Part shown: positions 25,223 through 36,121 of the stretch, in pieces
How the letters are laid out: every line of letters begins with the position of its first letter
How positions within the stretch are numbered: the first letter of the stretch is position 1
NCBI GenBank assembly: GCA_002081555.1
Contig: KV921103.1
Coordinates: 2,064 to 43,305, forward strand
Source of the DNA: Protostelium mycophagum
Lineage: Eukaryota > Evosea > Variosea > Protosteliida > Protosteliaceae
Direction: 5' to 3'
Length of the DNA stretch: 41,242 nucleotides
Notes under the pieces: model-generated
Told to the model about the DNA's origin: nothing
The model's database searches: none
Seen by the model: only the letters and a program-made list of their open reading frames with translations
Position numbers and translations under genes: made by a program

Positions 25223-26177
25223 GGCCTTCCACTGGTTTTGATTCGAATGAGGAAGGAGGGAGGAATCTTCCAAAACCGTTCACCGAAAACACTTGCACCA
25301 GTGTGCGGTTCTCAGATCGCCCTGTTAAAACACCAAAACTTTCATGATTACTACCGTGCTGTCATGGCACTCCTTGTTTTTTCTTATGAAAATTTGTTTT
25401 AATATTTTGTTCTCAAACGGCCATCACATTGCAATCCATTCTCGCAATCACCTCTCTGACATCGACTAAGTTTCACCTCGCCACCACACCACACACCACA
25501 TCGTGTCATCTAAGGAGCTCACTTGTTCCACGATCCGCTGACGAAAATGTGATGCTCAGGCACTTCCCTCTTGGACTGGAATGCCACCTGGTTGTGCTCC
25601 GTCAGACGTTCAAGGCCACCGTTCAAATTCTACACTCATGCAGACGGCTGCAAGGTGCACCTCACATTTGAGTATGAGCGGGGATGAATGCTGGCAATCA
25701 TCGCGACAAATGCAAGGGTCCCAGCCGAGACTCTGGCGCGCGTCTGCCCACACAAGACGATCATTTTCCCTCACGAAATCGGTCAGGGGGAACCCATCCA
25801 CAGCTGTCTCCCTGGTAAGGGTCCCTCCGTTTCGGAGATTTTACCTCATTTTAAGAGACTTTGCGACCCTCACGTGAGGCTGAACGCATCTCCCAAAAAA
25901 TTGGTGTTTGGAGGCAAAATGAGCTCTTGCGAGGTCTGAAAAATTTAAAATAAAAAAAGACCTCTTTTTGGGTCTTTTATGAAACAAAATTTGCTGGTGA
26001 GAGCACATTGTTGACCACAATTGCTGGAGTGCTTGTGAAGACCCTTGAGCTCTTTGTGGATATTGTTGTAAGTTGGTGATATTGCGACCTCCATTATCTT
26101 CGACGAACACCAGTCACGAGTACACCCTCTAACCGTCCACCGGAACACGAAGTGAACAAAGATGACCATTGTTAAGT
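25223..26177. other. unassigned stretch between receptor kinase and Mios genes
   Basis: About 950 bp. The first part is the upstream region of the receptor gene. From about 25400 to 25940 the base composition is richer in G and C than the neighbouring spacers, and several overlapping frames stay open on both strands, for example 25688-25939 (+) and 25610-25801 (-). None matches a family I know and no convincing exon chain emerges. An 8-bp hairpin follows at 25955-25978. It could be a poorly conserved gene, a non-coding RNA or a gene relic. Confidence 0.4.
25955..25978. other. 8-bp inverted repeat (hairpin) with T-rich loop
   Basis: AAAAGACC (25955-25962) and GGTCTTTT (25971-25978) are perfect complements around an 8-nt loop, TCTTTTTG. 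On the plus strand the transcript would form a stem-loop with a U-run in the loop. It lies 200 bp beyond the Mios stop codon. The shape is reminiscent of an RNA 3'-end signal, but there is no further support. Confidence 0.45.
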
Positions 26178-29100
26178 TTATAGTAGGGTACTGCACTGAG
26201 TACATTTACAATCAGAAACCGGACATTCTCTGTGGTTCTCAAACCAATCCATCATATGGGATGCATGCCCGCCATGTCTGCAAGATTGGCACCAGGTGAA
26301 CCAATTTCCAAAGGAGCTCGAAGAACCTGCCGCTTGTGTTTGTCTTCCCACTTGAGGGACATTCACACTGAAAGGTAAGAGGCAGACGACGCATCTCGGG
26401 AGTGCTTTTTTGCACCCAGGACGACAACTGGTGCTCTGTTCGCTGTCAGGCCACTAAAAGAAGTAATAAAACTGGGTTCCCACCGTTTGTTTTGAAAAGT
26501 TAGCTGTTGCAGTAGGTGCTTGCTGTTGTGCAGTCAATCTGGGAGTTCTTCTCTGCTGGCCACCTCTTCCTGTGATCAAAGACATTGCTAAAGCTTGATT
26601 ACAGAAATTACATCTCGCATACACCTGAGAAATTTAATTATTATTTTACATGTAAATAAACAACTATGAGGGGAATATTCAAACAAGATAGAAAAGATTA
26701 CTTGTGGCGCGATTGGGTCTTTCAAAGCAATATCAAAACGTGCTCGCTCGTGCCATAACTCCCAGACATCCATCAATTCTCGATAACTATATCATTTAAT
26801 CATATCAAGGTCCCTTGTAATTTTATTCATCTCATCTTTTGATCAAGTTTGAGTATTGCAAAATGAAAATGCTGCTCTGCCACAAAAATGTTCCAATGTA
26901 ACCGATAAAATATCCATAACGCACCTTCTGATCCAGATGTCAACCCGAGGGTCTCTGCTTTTTTTCGGTAGATGACCTACAACAAGAGCAGCCGTCTGTA
27001 CGTCCCCAGTGGTGTTGATATATTGAGTGAATATCTCAATAGCTCTGTGGTCGAGACCAGTCAATATGATCCCTTTTCATATCAGCTTGTGGATATCTAT
27101 CTCTATATCTAAATAGACCAATCAATCACCTTCGATGTTTCCCTTCTTTTGGTTGTCTTCAATCGAAGTTTCTATAAAGTGTAATAACTTCAACATTCAG
27201 ATTTGATAAACTGCACTAGAAGGCTCACCTCTGAATCTTCTAAAAATTTGCAGGCAAAACCAACACGGTCGGCGAGACTCAATTGTTGATTCTCTAAAAC
27301 AGATCTTTATCCGGTCAATTGCAATGAATATCCGAGTCATTCAAATTCACCTATGGCTTCTACTGTCGTTACATAAAAATGAAATGCAAGCTTTTAAATA
27401 CGGGTGTGTTATCTCGTTGTAGATGGCCATGTCCATTGCGGCCTCTCGCCAAATTCCTGAGCTGAGAGCTGTGTCATTACAACCAGCCAGAGCCATCGCA
27501 ACAAGTCTCAAATGTCCTGCTCTTTTTGTGTCTGTCTTCTGCTCTCTTGTCATACAAAATCAATTCCCCGCCTCCGTCTCCAACTTATGGAGCTTTGAAA
27601 TACAATGTTGTAGTACGATGATAGAATCAACAGATAAAATGATCACCTGGTGTTGAGCTCCTCTTGTCAGTGAGTGTATTGCTCTACGTAAATCCAAATG
27701 GAAAACACAAATTGCTGCGGCTCTTTCGTATTGATTGCTAGCCTCCAATCTGTGTGGTATTTAATTTATTCAATATTATCACCATATACTATTTTTGAAT
27801 CTGTAAAAGAGGAATGATGAATGTGGTATACCTTCCTGCAGCGTGCTCTAATGATTCCTTCTTGTCAAAGCTCCAGCCGCATATTTGTAATGCCACCGTT
27901 CTCTGTGGACTCGTAATCACTGGAAATAATAGTGTTTTGTCATGTATGCTATTCAACTAATATCTCATCATTACATCGTCCTATGTACTCCTCATCTTTC
28001 CCAATTCCAGAAGGAAGATTTCGACAGAAATTACCGTTTTTGAGTTGATATTAGTGGCTTGGAATATGGAGTGTATCCCTTGGAACGATTCTATTTGCAC
28101 CTATTCAAAATATCATTCACTTCGTCTTGACAGTAATGAAGAATTTAAATCACCTCTTTTGTAGACTGAAATGTTCCAGAAGTGTAGTCTGACATCCAAT
28201 TCCACAAAGTCGACAGCTCACCTCTATCCATACTATCCATCAATTTTTTGTTCGCTAAGATCTATTTTCATCAGGATCTCGTATTGTAGATATACCAGAC
28301 TTACGTCCATGGAGTATCCTAATTTGGCGCGATGTTTCATCTCTATGGACACGTCAAATATTGTGGAACCGTATCTGGGATTAACTCCGTCCTCTTTTTG
28401 AACAGATGATATCTGTTGTTATTAATTTCAACACAGTAGTAGTGTAATCATACGAACAAATATATTACCTTATTTTCCTTCAGATCGAGAGAGAAGGTGG
28501 ATTGTTTAGTTCCATAACTGAATGATAAATCACCCTGTGGTGACCATCTCAGGGGTGTTATTTGCTGTAATGTCACCACCTTATATACGTTATTCCTTCC
28601 ATATAAAGGGTATATCTAAATAACATCCGTTACCTCCAAAATACCACTGTTTGTGATTGTGAGAAGTCTATGCTGATTGAGTGGATCCCAACTAAAACTT
28701 GAGTACAACTCTGTTCCCTCCCCTTCGTGTGCTAACATCATTGAGGTGATGGAGATATAAACATTATACTCTTATGAAATAAAAAACACATTGTACTTTA
28801 GATATAAAAATTATTGGCGTTCAGAAAGATCTCATAGGTTCTAAATTACATACTCTTGTAAGGCCTGCTGTGTGATGCAGAGGCAAAATCATCCCTGTCT
28901 TGTTTCTGCCCAACCATCGCATCTTGAATATCCCAGAATTTTATTGTCTTTTCCATTCCACTAGATGATGCTAATACTCCACTTCTCCTGGGGCACCACT
29001 CCACCTCATTTTTTTTATTTTTCATATTATTTCCTCATTTATTAAAAAGAATTTTGTGTGCATCATTGCACGAATAAACATAAAAATATAAATATTGAAT

Positions 29101-30174
29101 CATATATAAAACACCTGTTGTAGTCCTTTGGAGTTCGTGACTAGACTAAAAATCGGTTCTACAAAATTTCTGACGTCCCAAAATTTGATGACACCATCTT
29201 CTGAAAAGGTGGCCAGTCTCTCATGTCTAAAAGGATCGAATGACACCCCCTTTTTATGTGTGAAATTAAATACGTACAATATATTTTATGTGCATTTACC
29301 TGCACAGATTTTGAGTGAGCCACGACAGATTGTGGAGCATTTGTATCGGCTCTTAGATCGTATATTCTTAACCATTTAACACCTGAATATTGAGGATATA
29401 TACAATAATTAATTATTTCAATACCGGTTCCCGTAACGAGTGAATTCGCGTTAGAAGGATCCCAGGCCAGAGCTGTGGTGGCTTCACTGTTCGCCATCTC
29501 ATTAACAGGGGTAAAGACACTCTCTGAGGCCTCTGTTGGTGACAGATTGAAACTGTAATCATTGTACTGCTGACTTCTGAGTTGACCTTGCTGATTGACA
29601 TCCCAAACAAGAGTAGAGCAGTCGCCTCTGACTTTATCGAGACCTGCAGCAAGGAGGTGTGGTGATAAAGGATTCCAAGCGAGACAATTACAAGCTCGAG
29701 AGTGTTTGGGCACGAATTCTTTCACAACACGATTAGAGGAGGAGAAAGTGGCCAGGACGACCTAAATTCTCTCAGAAATCCTGCAGGATAAACTTTGAGC
29801 GATCAAGGAAAATGGGTTGATATTATGAAGATGGATGACTGACCCTTCCGCTTGGTAGACCACAAGCAACGAGAGGTTCAGTGCTTCCTGCAGGATTCCA
29901 ACCAACGCAACGTATTTGAGTCACCTCATAATTGATCCCCTTCACAACAACCTTTTTGGTCATTAACAAGCCTAGTCTTGTCTTTGAATCGTACCTTCTT
30001 AACTCCTTGCGATTGTTTCGCACTGTGACCATTCGAAGGAGTATTTAACTCAAACAAGCGAAGATCTGAAGAGCCTACGACGAATTGGTTCGCATTATGT
30101 GGCGACCAGTCAAGTAATCTTCTGATCTTCGCTCCTGTGGTGTTAGTAGGCGCCTCTCGGCTGACATTAGCCAT
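26178..30174 (-). CDS. MIOS: GATOR2 complex subunit Mios (WD40 plus C-terminal zinc finger)
   Basis: Subunit of GATOR2 (yeast Sea4), which relays amino-acid sufficiency to TORC1 on lysosomes. Domains in order on the minus strand: WD40 propeller from about 30150 to 28500 (with LLDWSPHNANQFVVGS, GWNPAGSTEPLVACG, EFVPKHSRACNCLAWNPLS and LAAGLDK blocks), an alpha-solenoid from about 28400 to 26700 (YERAAAICVFHLDLRRAIH, LVAMALAG, NTTGDVQTAALV, LWHERARFDIALKDP), and a C-terminal RING-type zinc module beginning CNFC near 26610 and ending with C.SCRHGGHASHM and ECPVSDCKC. These are the family's conserved stretches in the right order. Many short introns interrupt the gene. The start MANVSREAP at 30174 was chosen because it sits just before the first propeller block; an open extension upstream to 30252 is less like the family. 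Confidence 0.93.
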
Positions 30175-30547
30175 CAGCCCGATGATGTGATCCCCAAGAT
30201 CATGAGAAAGCAACACGTTGTAGAGAAGAAAAAAGTCTCGAGACAAATACAACCCAACACTTGTTGCATTTCTATAATGGTATTATTATTGTATTATTGC
30301 TGTATGGATGGATTAATACAGAGATACGGAGGTAACCAATCGAGGTGCAAATGATAAGGTCATCACAGCTTTTCAAAAGAATAAAAATATTTCTGGAATC
30401 ATAGGCAAAAATACGATACGTTTAAAATCACAAGGCTATGTTACATGAGTCAGACATTATTTTCATGTTCGTATCAACTTTATGTGACATATATCTCTAA
30501 ATACAGTCATCTTCACCTCGCATGCGTTGCACTTCAACATTATAATA
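30175..30547. other. spacer upstream of Mios, AT-rich
   Basis: 373 bp between the Mios start and the stop of Spt4, both on the minus strand. AT-rich, with runs such as TATTATTATTGTATTATT. It presumably holds the Mios promoter and the Spt4 3' end. I see no gene. Confidence 0.5.
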
Positions 30548-31018
30548 TCATGATTGTGATCTGGGCTGATATTTTTTCTGATACTCTCTCGGTAACTCAG
30601 CTAATACGTCTTTGGGAAGTTTTCCGTTCACTGAAACGGCATACACACCCCTAGCGAATGATTTACCGTTGATCCTCTGCCATTTTCCAACCCAACTGCT
30701 ATCTGGCTCGAGTAGAGTGATCAGTCTGCAAAATTGAGCGGATTAATCATCTGGTTGATCAATGACAGAATATCTTACCCCTCATAGCTAGCGCTGGTGC
30801 AGCTATTAACTCTACTTTTGTTTCTTCTTAAACTCAAAAAGGACTCACAATTAGCACATCCTTCCCTCTCAAATTGTTCTGTTGTCTAAACTGATCAATC
30901 CACAGTTTGTCACTCCCGCACTTACACGAACCAGTGAACAGTAGAGACATGCTCTCAACGTCTTCATGTCATCAGGAGGATCCACCAACTGCCTCTTATC
31001 TGTTCTGCTGTCTTCCAT
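30548..31018 (-). CDS. SPT4: transcription elongation factor Spt4
   Basis: Partner of Spt5 in DSIF, which keeps RNA polymerase II processive. Three exons (31018-30926, 30885-30779, 30725-30548) join in phase to 125 residues, close to the usual 110-120. The zinc site is complete: C24 and C27 in LRACLYCSLV, C41 and C44 in EREGCANC. The NGN-binding half follows, with TSASYEGLITLLEP, SSWVGKWQRI and GVYAVSVNGKLP. The second intron's acceptor is the TTTAG after a closer CAG; only that choice restores the family sequence. A longer open frame (30964-31212) overlaps exon 1 in another frame and is not the gene. It diverges from the oligosaccharyltransferase gene across 200 bp. Confidence 0.95.
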
Positions 31019-31218
31019 CTCTCCGAACAAATCGAATGATAATTTGGAGATGATGAGGCAAGGGCTAACCGCACACTCAGGTTTAACCAGGCTGCTGACG
31101 TCTTGAAATTATCGAAATAAAATGTTGGGCCTGACCGGAATTCTCTCAAATTTGCGGATTCATCCGCAACAAACAGGGGATCTGATCTCACAAAAAAAAG
31201 ATACTCTATCACGGCAAC

Positions 31219-31728
31219 ATGAGAGGTAATAATGGCAGATTCATGATTCGTTTGATCTTTAGCGAGTAAATGGGACCTATTGAGGATAATGGATTGATCA
31301 CATGATCAGGTCAAATCTGCATTCTCTTATTATTAGTCGCTTGCGCCTTTGCTTTGGATACCTACACCAAGAAGCCCGAAATTCATCACCAATTTAGACA
31401 GGCTGAGAAGAGACCCACCAGCGCAGTCTCATCTTTCTTCACACTCGCCGTCCTCGCACCTCTTGCCCTCCTCTTTATCGGTTGGGGAGCCGTTGGTGCT
31501 AATTTGAAGAATTTCCCAACCGGATCAGATGCTCTTTCAGCTCTCGGCTTCCATGCCTCTTTAGGCGCCGTTTTGGCACTTTTCGTGATCTATTGGTTAT
31601 CTCTCACCATGATGACCACCCTTATTTACATGGGTATCTTGGCCGTACCTTCTGCCTTCTTCGCTCATGCGACACTCAACTCTCTGTACGAAAAGAACCT
31701 TAAGTTGTCCAGACCTAAGACAGAATAA
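31219..31728 (+). CDS. minimal ribophorin II/Swp1-like oligosaccharyltransferase subunit
   Basis: The body (31310-31728) reads as the C-terminal membrane domain of ribophorin II, a subunit of the ER oligosaccharyltransferase: KKPEIHHQFRQAEKRP followed by three hydrophobic helices (residues about 51-69, 84-101 and 103-120) and a KLSRPK tail. A 7-nt first exon (31219-31225, ATGAGAG) spliced over an 84-nt intron gives MRGQICILLLLVACAFA, a textbook signal peptide, directly in front of LDTYTKKPE. The product is only about 141 residues, whereas yeast Swp1 has about 286 and animal ribophorin II about 630; the luminal domains are missing. The tiny first exon is inferred from frame and signal-peptide quality. 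Upstream exons are unlikely because Spt4 occupies the space. Confidence 0.75.
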
Positions 31729-32033
31729 TCAAATAAATCTTTTCAAGCATGCGAACAACCCATATCCATCCATCAAAATATTCAATGTTGGATTGATCAT
31801 TTACCAGAGCATAATTCAAGAGGTGTATTACTAAATAATTCAACTCATTTTTAAATCATAATAATAAAAGATAAATCCTTGGACCGAATTGCCCGAGGCA
31901 CGTTGTAGAGAATCGTCGTGGCCGATCTCGGAGGAAAAACGTGTCCACCCATCGCCGCGCACTGCTGTCCTTCTCTCTTCTCTCGATAGCTCAGCCATCC
32001 ATATAAATCTCTCTGATAGGGTTTGAACCAATC
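31729..32033. other. short intergenic gap before the adenylate kinase gene
   Basis: 305 bp. Short minus-strand frames (31840-32066) have no family similarity. A TATAAAT sits at about 32002, some 30 bp before the adenylate kinase ATG, and could be a core promoter element. Confidence 0.45.
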
Positions 32034-33166
32034 ATGTTCAGAATCAGACAGCCAATCATCGCCCAACTCAGCAAGGTATTTGAAAAGGCAGGATCATCAG
32101 CGCATCTCATTCACTACAGACTTCCACATTTACTGCAAAGAGATGCTTTACTACTTCCAAGGACCCTCTCAGACTCATATTAGTCGGTGCTCCAGTATGA
32201 ACTCTATTTCTATTGAACCTTAAGCTCATTAGGGCTGTGGAAAAGGAACTCAATCGGCAAAATTGCAGAAGGATTATAATTTATCTGCCATCTCCACTGG
32301 CCATCTTCTGAGGCAAGAGGTTAGGGCAGGTGTGTCTAGATTTTTAATTACAGAAGGATTGAGGGAGATCAGGTTCTCAATTAGGGAAGGAGATAGAGGG
32401 TCTCATAGCTAGTGGTAAATATTCTTTCATAATCCCTTCTTATTTATCTCTGTACAAGCCTCATATGAAATCAGGAGGCCTTGTCTCTGATGATATTGTC
32501 ATAAGTCTGATGAAAAAGACACTTGAGGATACCCCTGGTGTAAGTTTTACAATGATTCTTCCATTTATTGGATTCAGGGCTGGGTTTTGGATGGATTTCC
32601 TCGCACGATCAAGCAGTCTCAGCAGCTACAGAAATTACTCTCAGAGATGGGGCAGCCCATTACGAGTGTACTTTATTTAGACGTTCCAGAAGAGGCCATA
32701 TATGAGAGAATTAAGGGTAAAGAATCACCAATATATTTTGTTCTTGGATGTCTGAAACGATATTTTTGCAGAAGAATGAATTTTATCGAAGAAATATCCA
32801 AGCGAAACCACTCACACTCTAAAGATAGATGGGTGCATCCTGGCTCTGGCAGAGACTACAACACAGTATACAAACCACCCAAGGTTCCTGGAAAGGATGA
32901 CGTCACCGGTGAACCGCTCGTAAAACGATCCGACGACACTCTGGTATGCATTGCGAATAATTACAACATTTTATGTACAAACGACAAGCAATGTACACAT
33001 TTGAATGACACACGCAGGAAACTGTGAGAGATAGATTGAAGGCCTACAAAGCGGCAACTATGCCTCTGGTGGAGAATTTCATGGGGCTTTACACGTTGTC
33101 CCTTCTCCTACTTCTGACGTTGGATATGTACATATCAAAGAACTCTTGCTCAAGATTGGATATTGA
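32034..33166 (+). CDS. adenylate kinase, long form with LID, frame break near the C-terminus
   Basis: Interconverts ATP, AMP and ADP. Exons 32034-32075, 32120-32194, 32233-32329, 32373-32414, 32475-32539, 32578-32716, 32825-32943 and 33018 onward join in phase. The P-loop GAPGCGKGTQ lies near residue 37, followed by the AMP-binding [10 protein letters not shown], the DGFPRT motif, and a long-type LID with [16 protein letters not shown]-like [22 protein letters not shown]. The N-terminal 30 residues are basic and hydroxylated, so mitochondrial import is plausible. After ATMPLVENF (near 33080) the same frame runs on into the next gene's first exon, but the adjacent frame reads [14 protein letters not shown] then [11 protein letters not shown] and stops at 33166, which looks like the normal C-terminal strand and helix. 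A one-base indel (sequencing or real) is the simplest reading. Confidence 0.9.
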
Positions 33167-33306
33167 AATATGTAATTACACGCCACACGATTTTCATACA
33201 AATAAAGTTCAAGTGTTTGTCTTCGGAATGACCGTTAAACCTTCTACAATGATTTTCTTTCTATGCTATCATTCTCGAGAAGCTAAAGAAATAGACAAGC
33301 CGATCA

Positions 33307-33903
33307 ATGGGACGAAAGCCAATAAAGATTCAAAGGATCACTGATGGAAGAGCACGCCAGGTATTCCATCATCGTTCAACCCAATGAAATTTAATTTTAC
33401 AGACAACCTTCCTGAAGCGAAGAGCTGGCCTTGTGAAGAAAGCAATGGAATTATCTATTCTGTGTGGATGTGAAGTTGCTGTGCTGGTGGTGCACAAAGA
33501 CAAGTTATTTCAGTACTCAAGCAGCGAGTTGGAAGACTTGATGTCTCGAAGCCAAAAGATGGAACATGCCATGGTACCCTTAACGAATAAGGATGTGAGC
33601 AGATTAGACATGATCAAAAAATTGAACCTGATCGTGAGACAGTATCAACGCGGCACAACCCGAAGAGCGACCCCTCGCTCCCAATCCTCAGACCTCTCGG
33701 ACACATTATCAGATCAAGAGACATTCCTCTCAGACCAAGACACTTTGGAGAGCCTGCTGACTATGTCACCAGAAAGAGAGGACAGTGAGGGTTCACCAAA
33801 CGGTATATCCGTGAAGCAAGAATTCAACCCTTTGGAAGAGTGGAACAGTGTCTGCGCGGAAGACACAGATATAGAACAGTTCTTCAAAATTGAATCGCCT
33901 TGA
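33307..33903 (+). CDS. MEF2-type (type II) MADS-box transcription factor
   Basis: Two exons (33307-33360, 33403-33903) give 184 residues. Residues 1-60 are a MADS domain: MGRKPIKIQRITDGRARQ, FLKRRAGLVKKAMELSILC, KLFQYSS. The GRKPIKI start and FQYSS end place it with MEF2 rather than SRF. It should bind A/T-rich CArG/MEF2 sites as a dimer in the nucleus. The region after the MADS domain lacks an obvious animal MEF2 domain and becomes Ser/Asp-rich; the acidic tail ends in DIEQFFKIESP. VKQE (33811-33822) fits the sumoylation consensus. The ATG begins only 141 bp after the probable adenylate kinase stop. Confidence 0.92.
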
Positions 33904-34278
33904 AAAAATGATAAACACTTGGTGTTTTGAATGTTTTTCGAAATAGAAGCATCCCTCTAAATCAGCAACGGGGTGTCAAATAAAAGGTTTCGATCGACAC
34001 CTCACCATTTGGAGGAAGTGAGTTTTCCCCGGTGGAATTCTCGGGATCTATAAATAGAGCTATACAATGGATGGTCTTTGTATAGTGATTTCTATTCAGG
34101 TTGTACAAGGCACGCTCTGGGAATTTATAACCAGAATCAGTGTTGTAGATAAATGTAAATGATGCCATTCGGACATTCACATGATGCTCATTTCCTCAGT
34201 CTGGATGTCTTCCTTTCCACATCAAGGAGGGCATACAAATGAATAAGCCAGCACTCTGCACTACGACACAGCGACAAC
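33904..34278. other. intergenic gap, possible small gene on the minus strand
   Basis: 375 bp between the MADS gene and the coiled-coil gene. A 72-codon frame (34180-33962, minus) starting MNVRMASFTFIYNTDSGYK has a protein-like composition but no recognised family. A TATAAATA occurs at about 34049 on the plus strand. I would not call a gene on this. Confidence 0.35.
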
Positions 34279-36121
34279 ATGACGACGAGCTTACAAACCA
34301 CTTCTAGTGCTCAAGTACATCCCCTTTATCATGTCAACGTTTGACTTCACAAGGTGATAATGATGGCGAGAAAATCTTCAGAGACAAAATTGAAGAGAAC
34401 CATGAGGGCTAATCCGTCTCCAATTGATGACATGCTCCAGAGTTTGCGTGAGTTTGCCCTCAAAAATCAAGAGGCTTATGGTGAGAACATCATGCTTTTA
34501 AATCTAATTGATCTCATACATTCTCAAGTGTATATAGAGGAATTGGAGACAGATTTTGAAGAAGCCAAGGAGCAGATCAGGATTCATGCCGTAAAACAGA
34601 GTGAGATGATCGACGAACTGAACAGTTTAAGAGGTGGGAAAACACCCGATGTCTTTCAAGAGTAAAAATCTCAGATTTTAAAAGAAATTTCGAGAGCGGT
34701 ACTGTTCAGAAGGAGAAAAGGTACATTCCTATTAGGATATTTACAGAGAAGAAGGAGAGTTTGACAGAGATACCTCTGCACAGCCCAAAAGCCCAGAAGA
34801 AAGAGATACAGTGGGTATTTGATTTACGAATTGTGTGATCACAACCAAATGCCCTCTGCAGATGTGATGTTCAGTATAAAGACATGCTTGCAAAAGAAAA
34901 CAAGAAAATGAAAAATGAAATCGCCCAACAGAAGACAGTAATCGCACACTTGGAATCCTCTCTTTTGGAATCTAAAAATAAATCTGAAGCTCTCCAACAG
35001 CAGGTGCCGGTCATTCTTTCAAAACTCATCAACTCACCTTCTTAGATAAAACAAATGAACAAGGATTTGCACACTTTGACCTCCAAGTCAAAAGAAGACA
35101 ATAACACAGTCTCTTTATTGCGAGAAGAATGCCAACTCTTAAAGGTTAGATCATTTCCCAAGATATCGACTCCTTCTAAATGAGCTTCACAGGAGATGGT
35201 CAGAACAAATTCGCCGGAAGTCTCGCCCCGTTTACCAACAAAAAAAACGTAGGAATAATTCAATTCATATCAAGTCTTTACACACACTGCACATTCCCTC
35301 AATAATATATATCATATATCAAATCGAAAATAAATTTTAATCAATTTACAAAAGTAGGGAAGAACCTGGTCTGGAAGATGCTTTGACAGAGCTGAGACAG
35401 AGATTGATCAACATCAGCGACGAGATGGAGAATAAATCTCTCGTTGTAGATGATAGCAGGGACAGGGCCGTGTACGACACCATCAAGGTATTCCATACGA
35501 GATTGAGGAGCTCATACTTTAGGAATTACACTCACAATTAGTGGAGAAGGAGATGGAGATAAATAGGATAAAAGATATTTGTGATCAAGAAAAATCATCA
35601 AAAGAAAATCTGCAGCGCGATCTCAATACTGCCGAGAGGTAGCTCTACACATGATACCACACTTATGATGACATCATGTAGTCTGATGTCTCAAATGACA
35701 AGGAGGATTGATTCAGATAAGAGGAAGATGAAGGAGCTGTTGGATGATATCAATAGATTGCAGCAGTGGCAGACGCAGAGCATAAGAGAGAAAAGTAAGG
35801 CGGAGAACCTCAGCAATGCTTTGAGAACACAACGAGATCATTTACAAAAGGTACATTCAACTTCTTGGAATATTACATCATTTCTTGCATCTGCTACCTG
35901 AAGAAATATCTTTAAAGATATTTGCTCATGGACCACAGGAAACCGAAAGCAAGACCCAACGGATAAACAAATTATCCGAGCAGATATGCAGTTTGTCACT
36001 TAAGCTGAGCCAAGTACAAGAGGCGGCAGAGGTCAGAGCTGAGGAGAGGAATATTCTGTACAAAGTGAAGAGTGTAGATGTGTCAAAGAGGGACATGGTC
36101 AGTTCTCTATATAGGTTATGA
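34279..36121 (+). CDS. coiled-coil protein of unknown function
   Basis: Many small exons separated by about 40-50 nt introns encode a highly charged, mostly helical protein rich in Lys, Glu, Gln and Leu with heptad spacing. Stretches visible are VYIEELETDFEEAKEQIRIH, EIAQQKTVIAHLESSLLES, EEPGLEDALTELRQRL, KMKELLDDINRLQQWQTQS and INKLSEQICSLSLKLSQVQE. A likely start is MTTSLQTTSSAQ at 34279, spliced to an exon beginning near 34354. The last exon ends with a stop at 36119-36121. No enzymatic or membrane segment is seen, so a structural or tethering role is likely. I do not recognise the family; it could be a taxilin- or centrosome-like protein, but nothing decides this. Exon borders are partly uncertain. 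Confidence 0.65.

Noticed and set aside
25099-25347. Plus-strand open frame of 82 codons overlapping the receptor's start
   Set aside because: It is antisense to the receptor's signal-peptide exon and first intron, which have strong splice and signal-peptide support; the plus frame shows no family.
30964-31212. 82-codon minus-strand open frame covering the start of Spt4
   Set aside because: It overlaps Spt4 exon 1 in another frame and lacks any family similarity, whereas the Spt4 exon chain is complete with all four zinc cysteines.
33081-33344. Straight continuation of the adenylate kinase frame to 33344
   Set aside because: It is unlike the family after PLVENF and overlaps the MADS-box start codon and first exon; the adjacent frame fits the family better.
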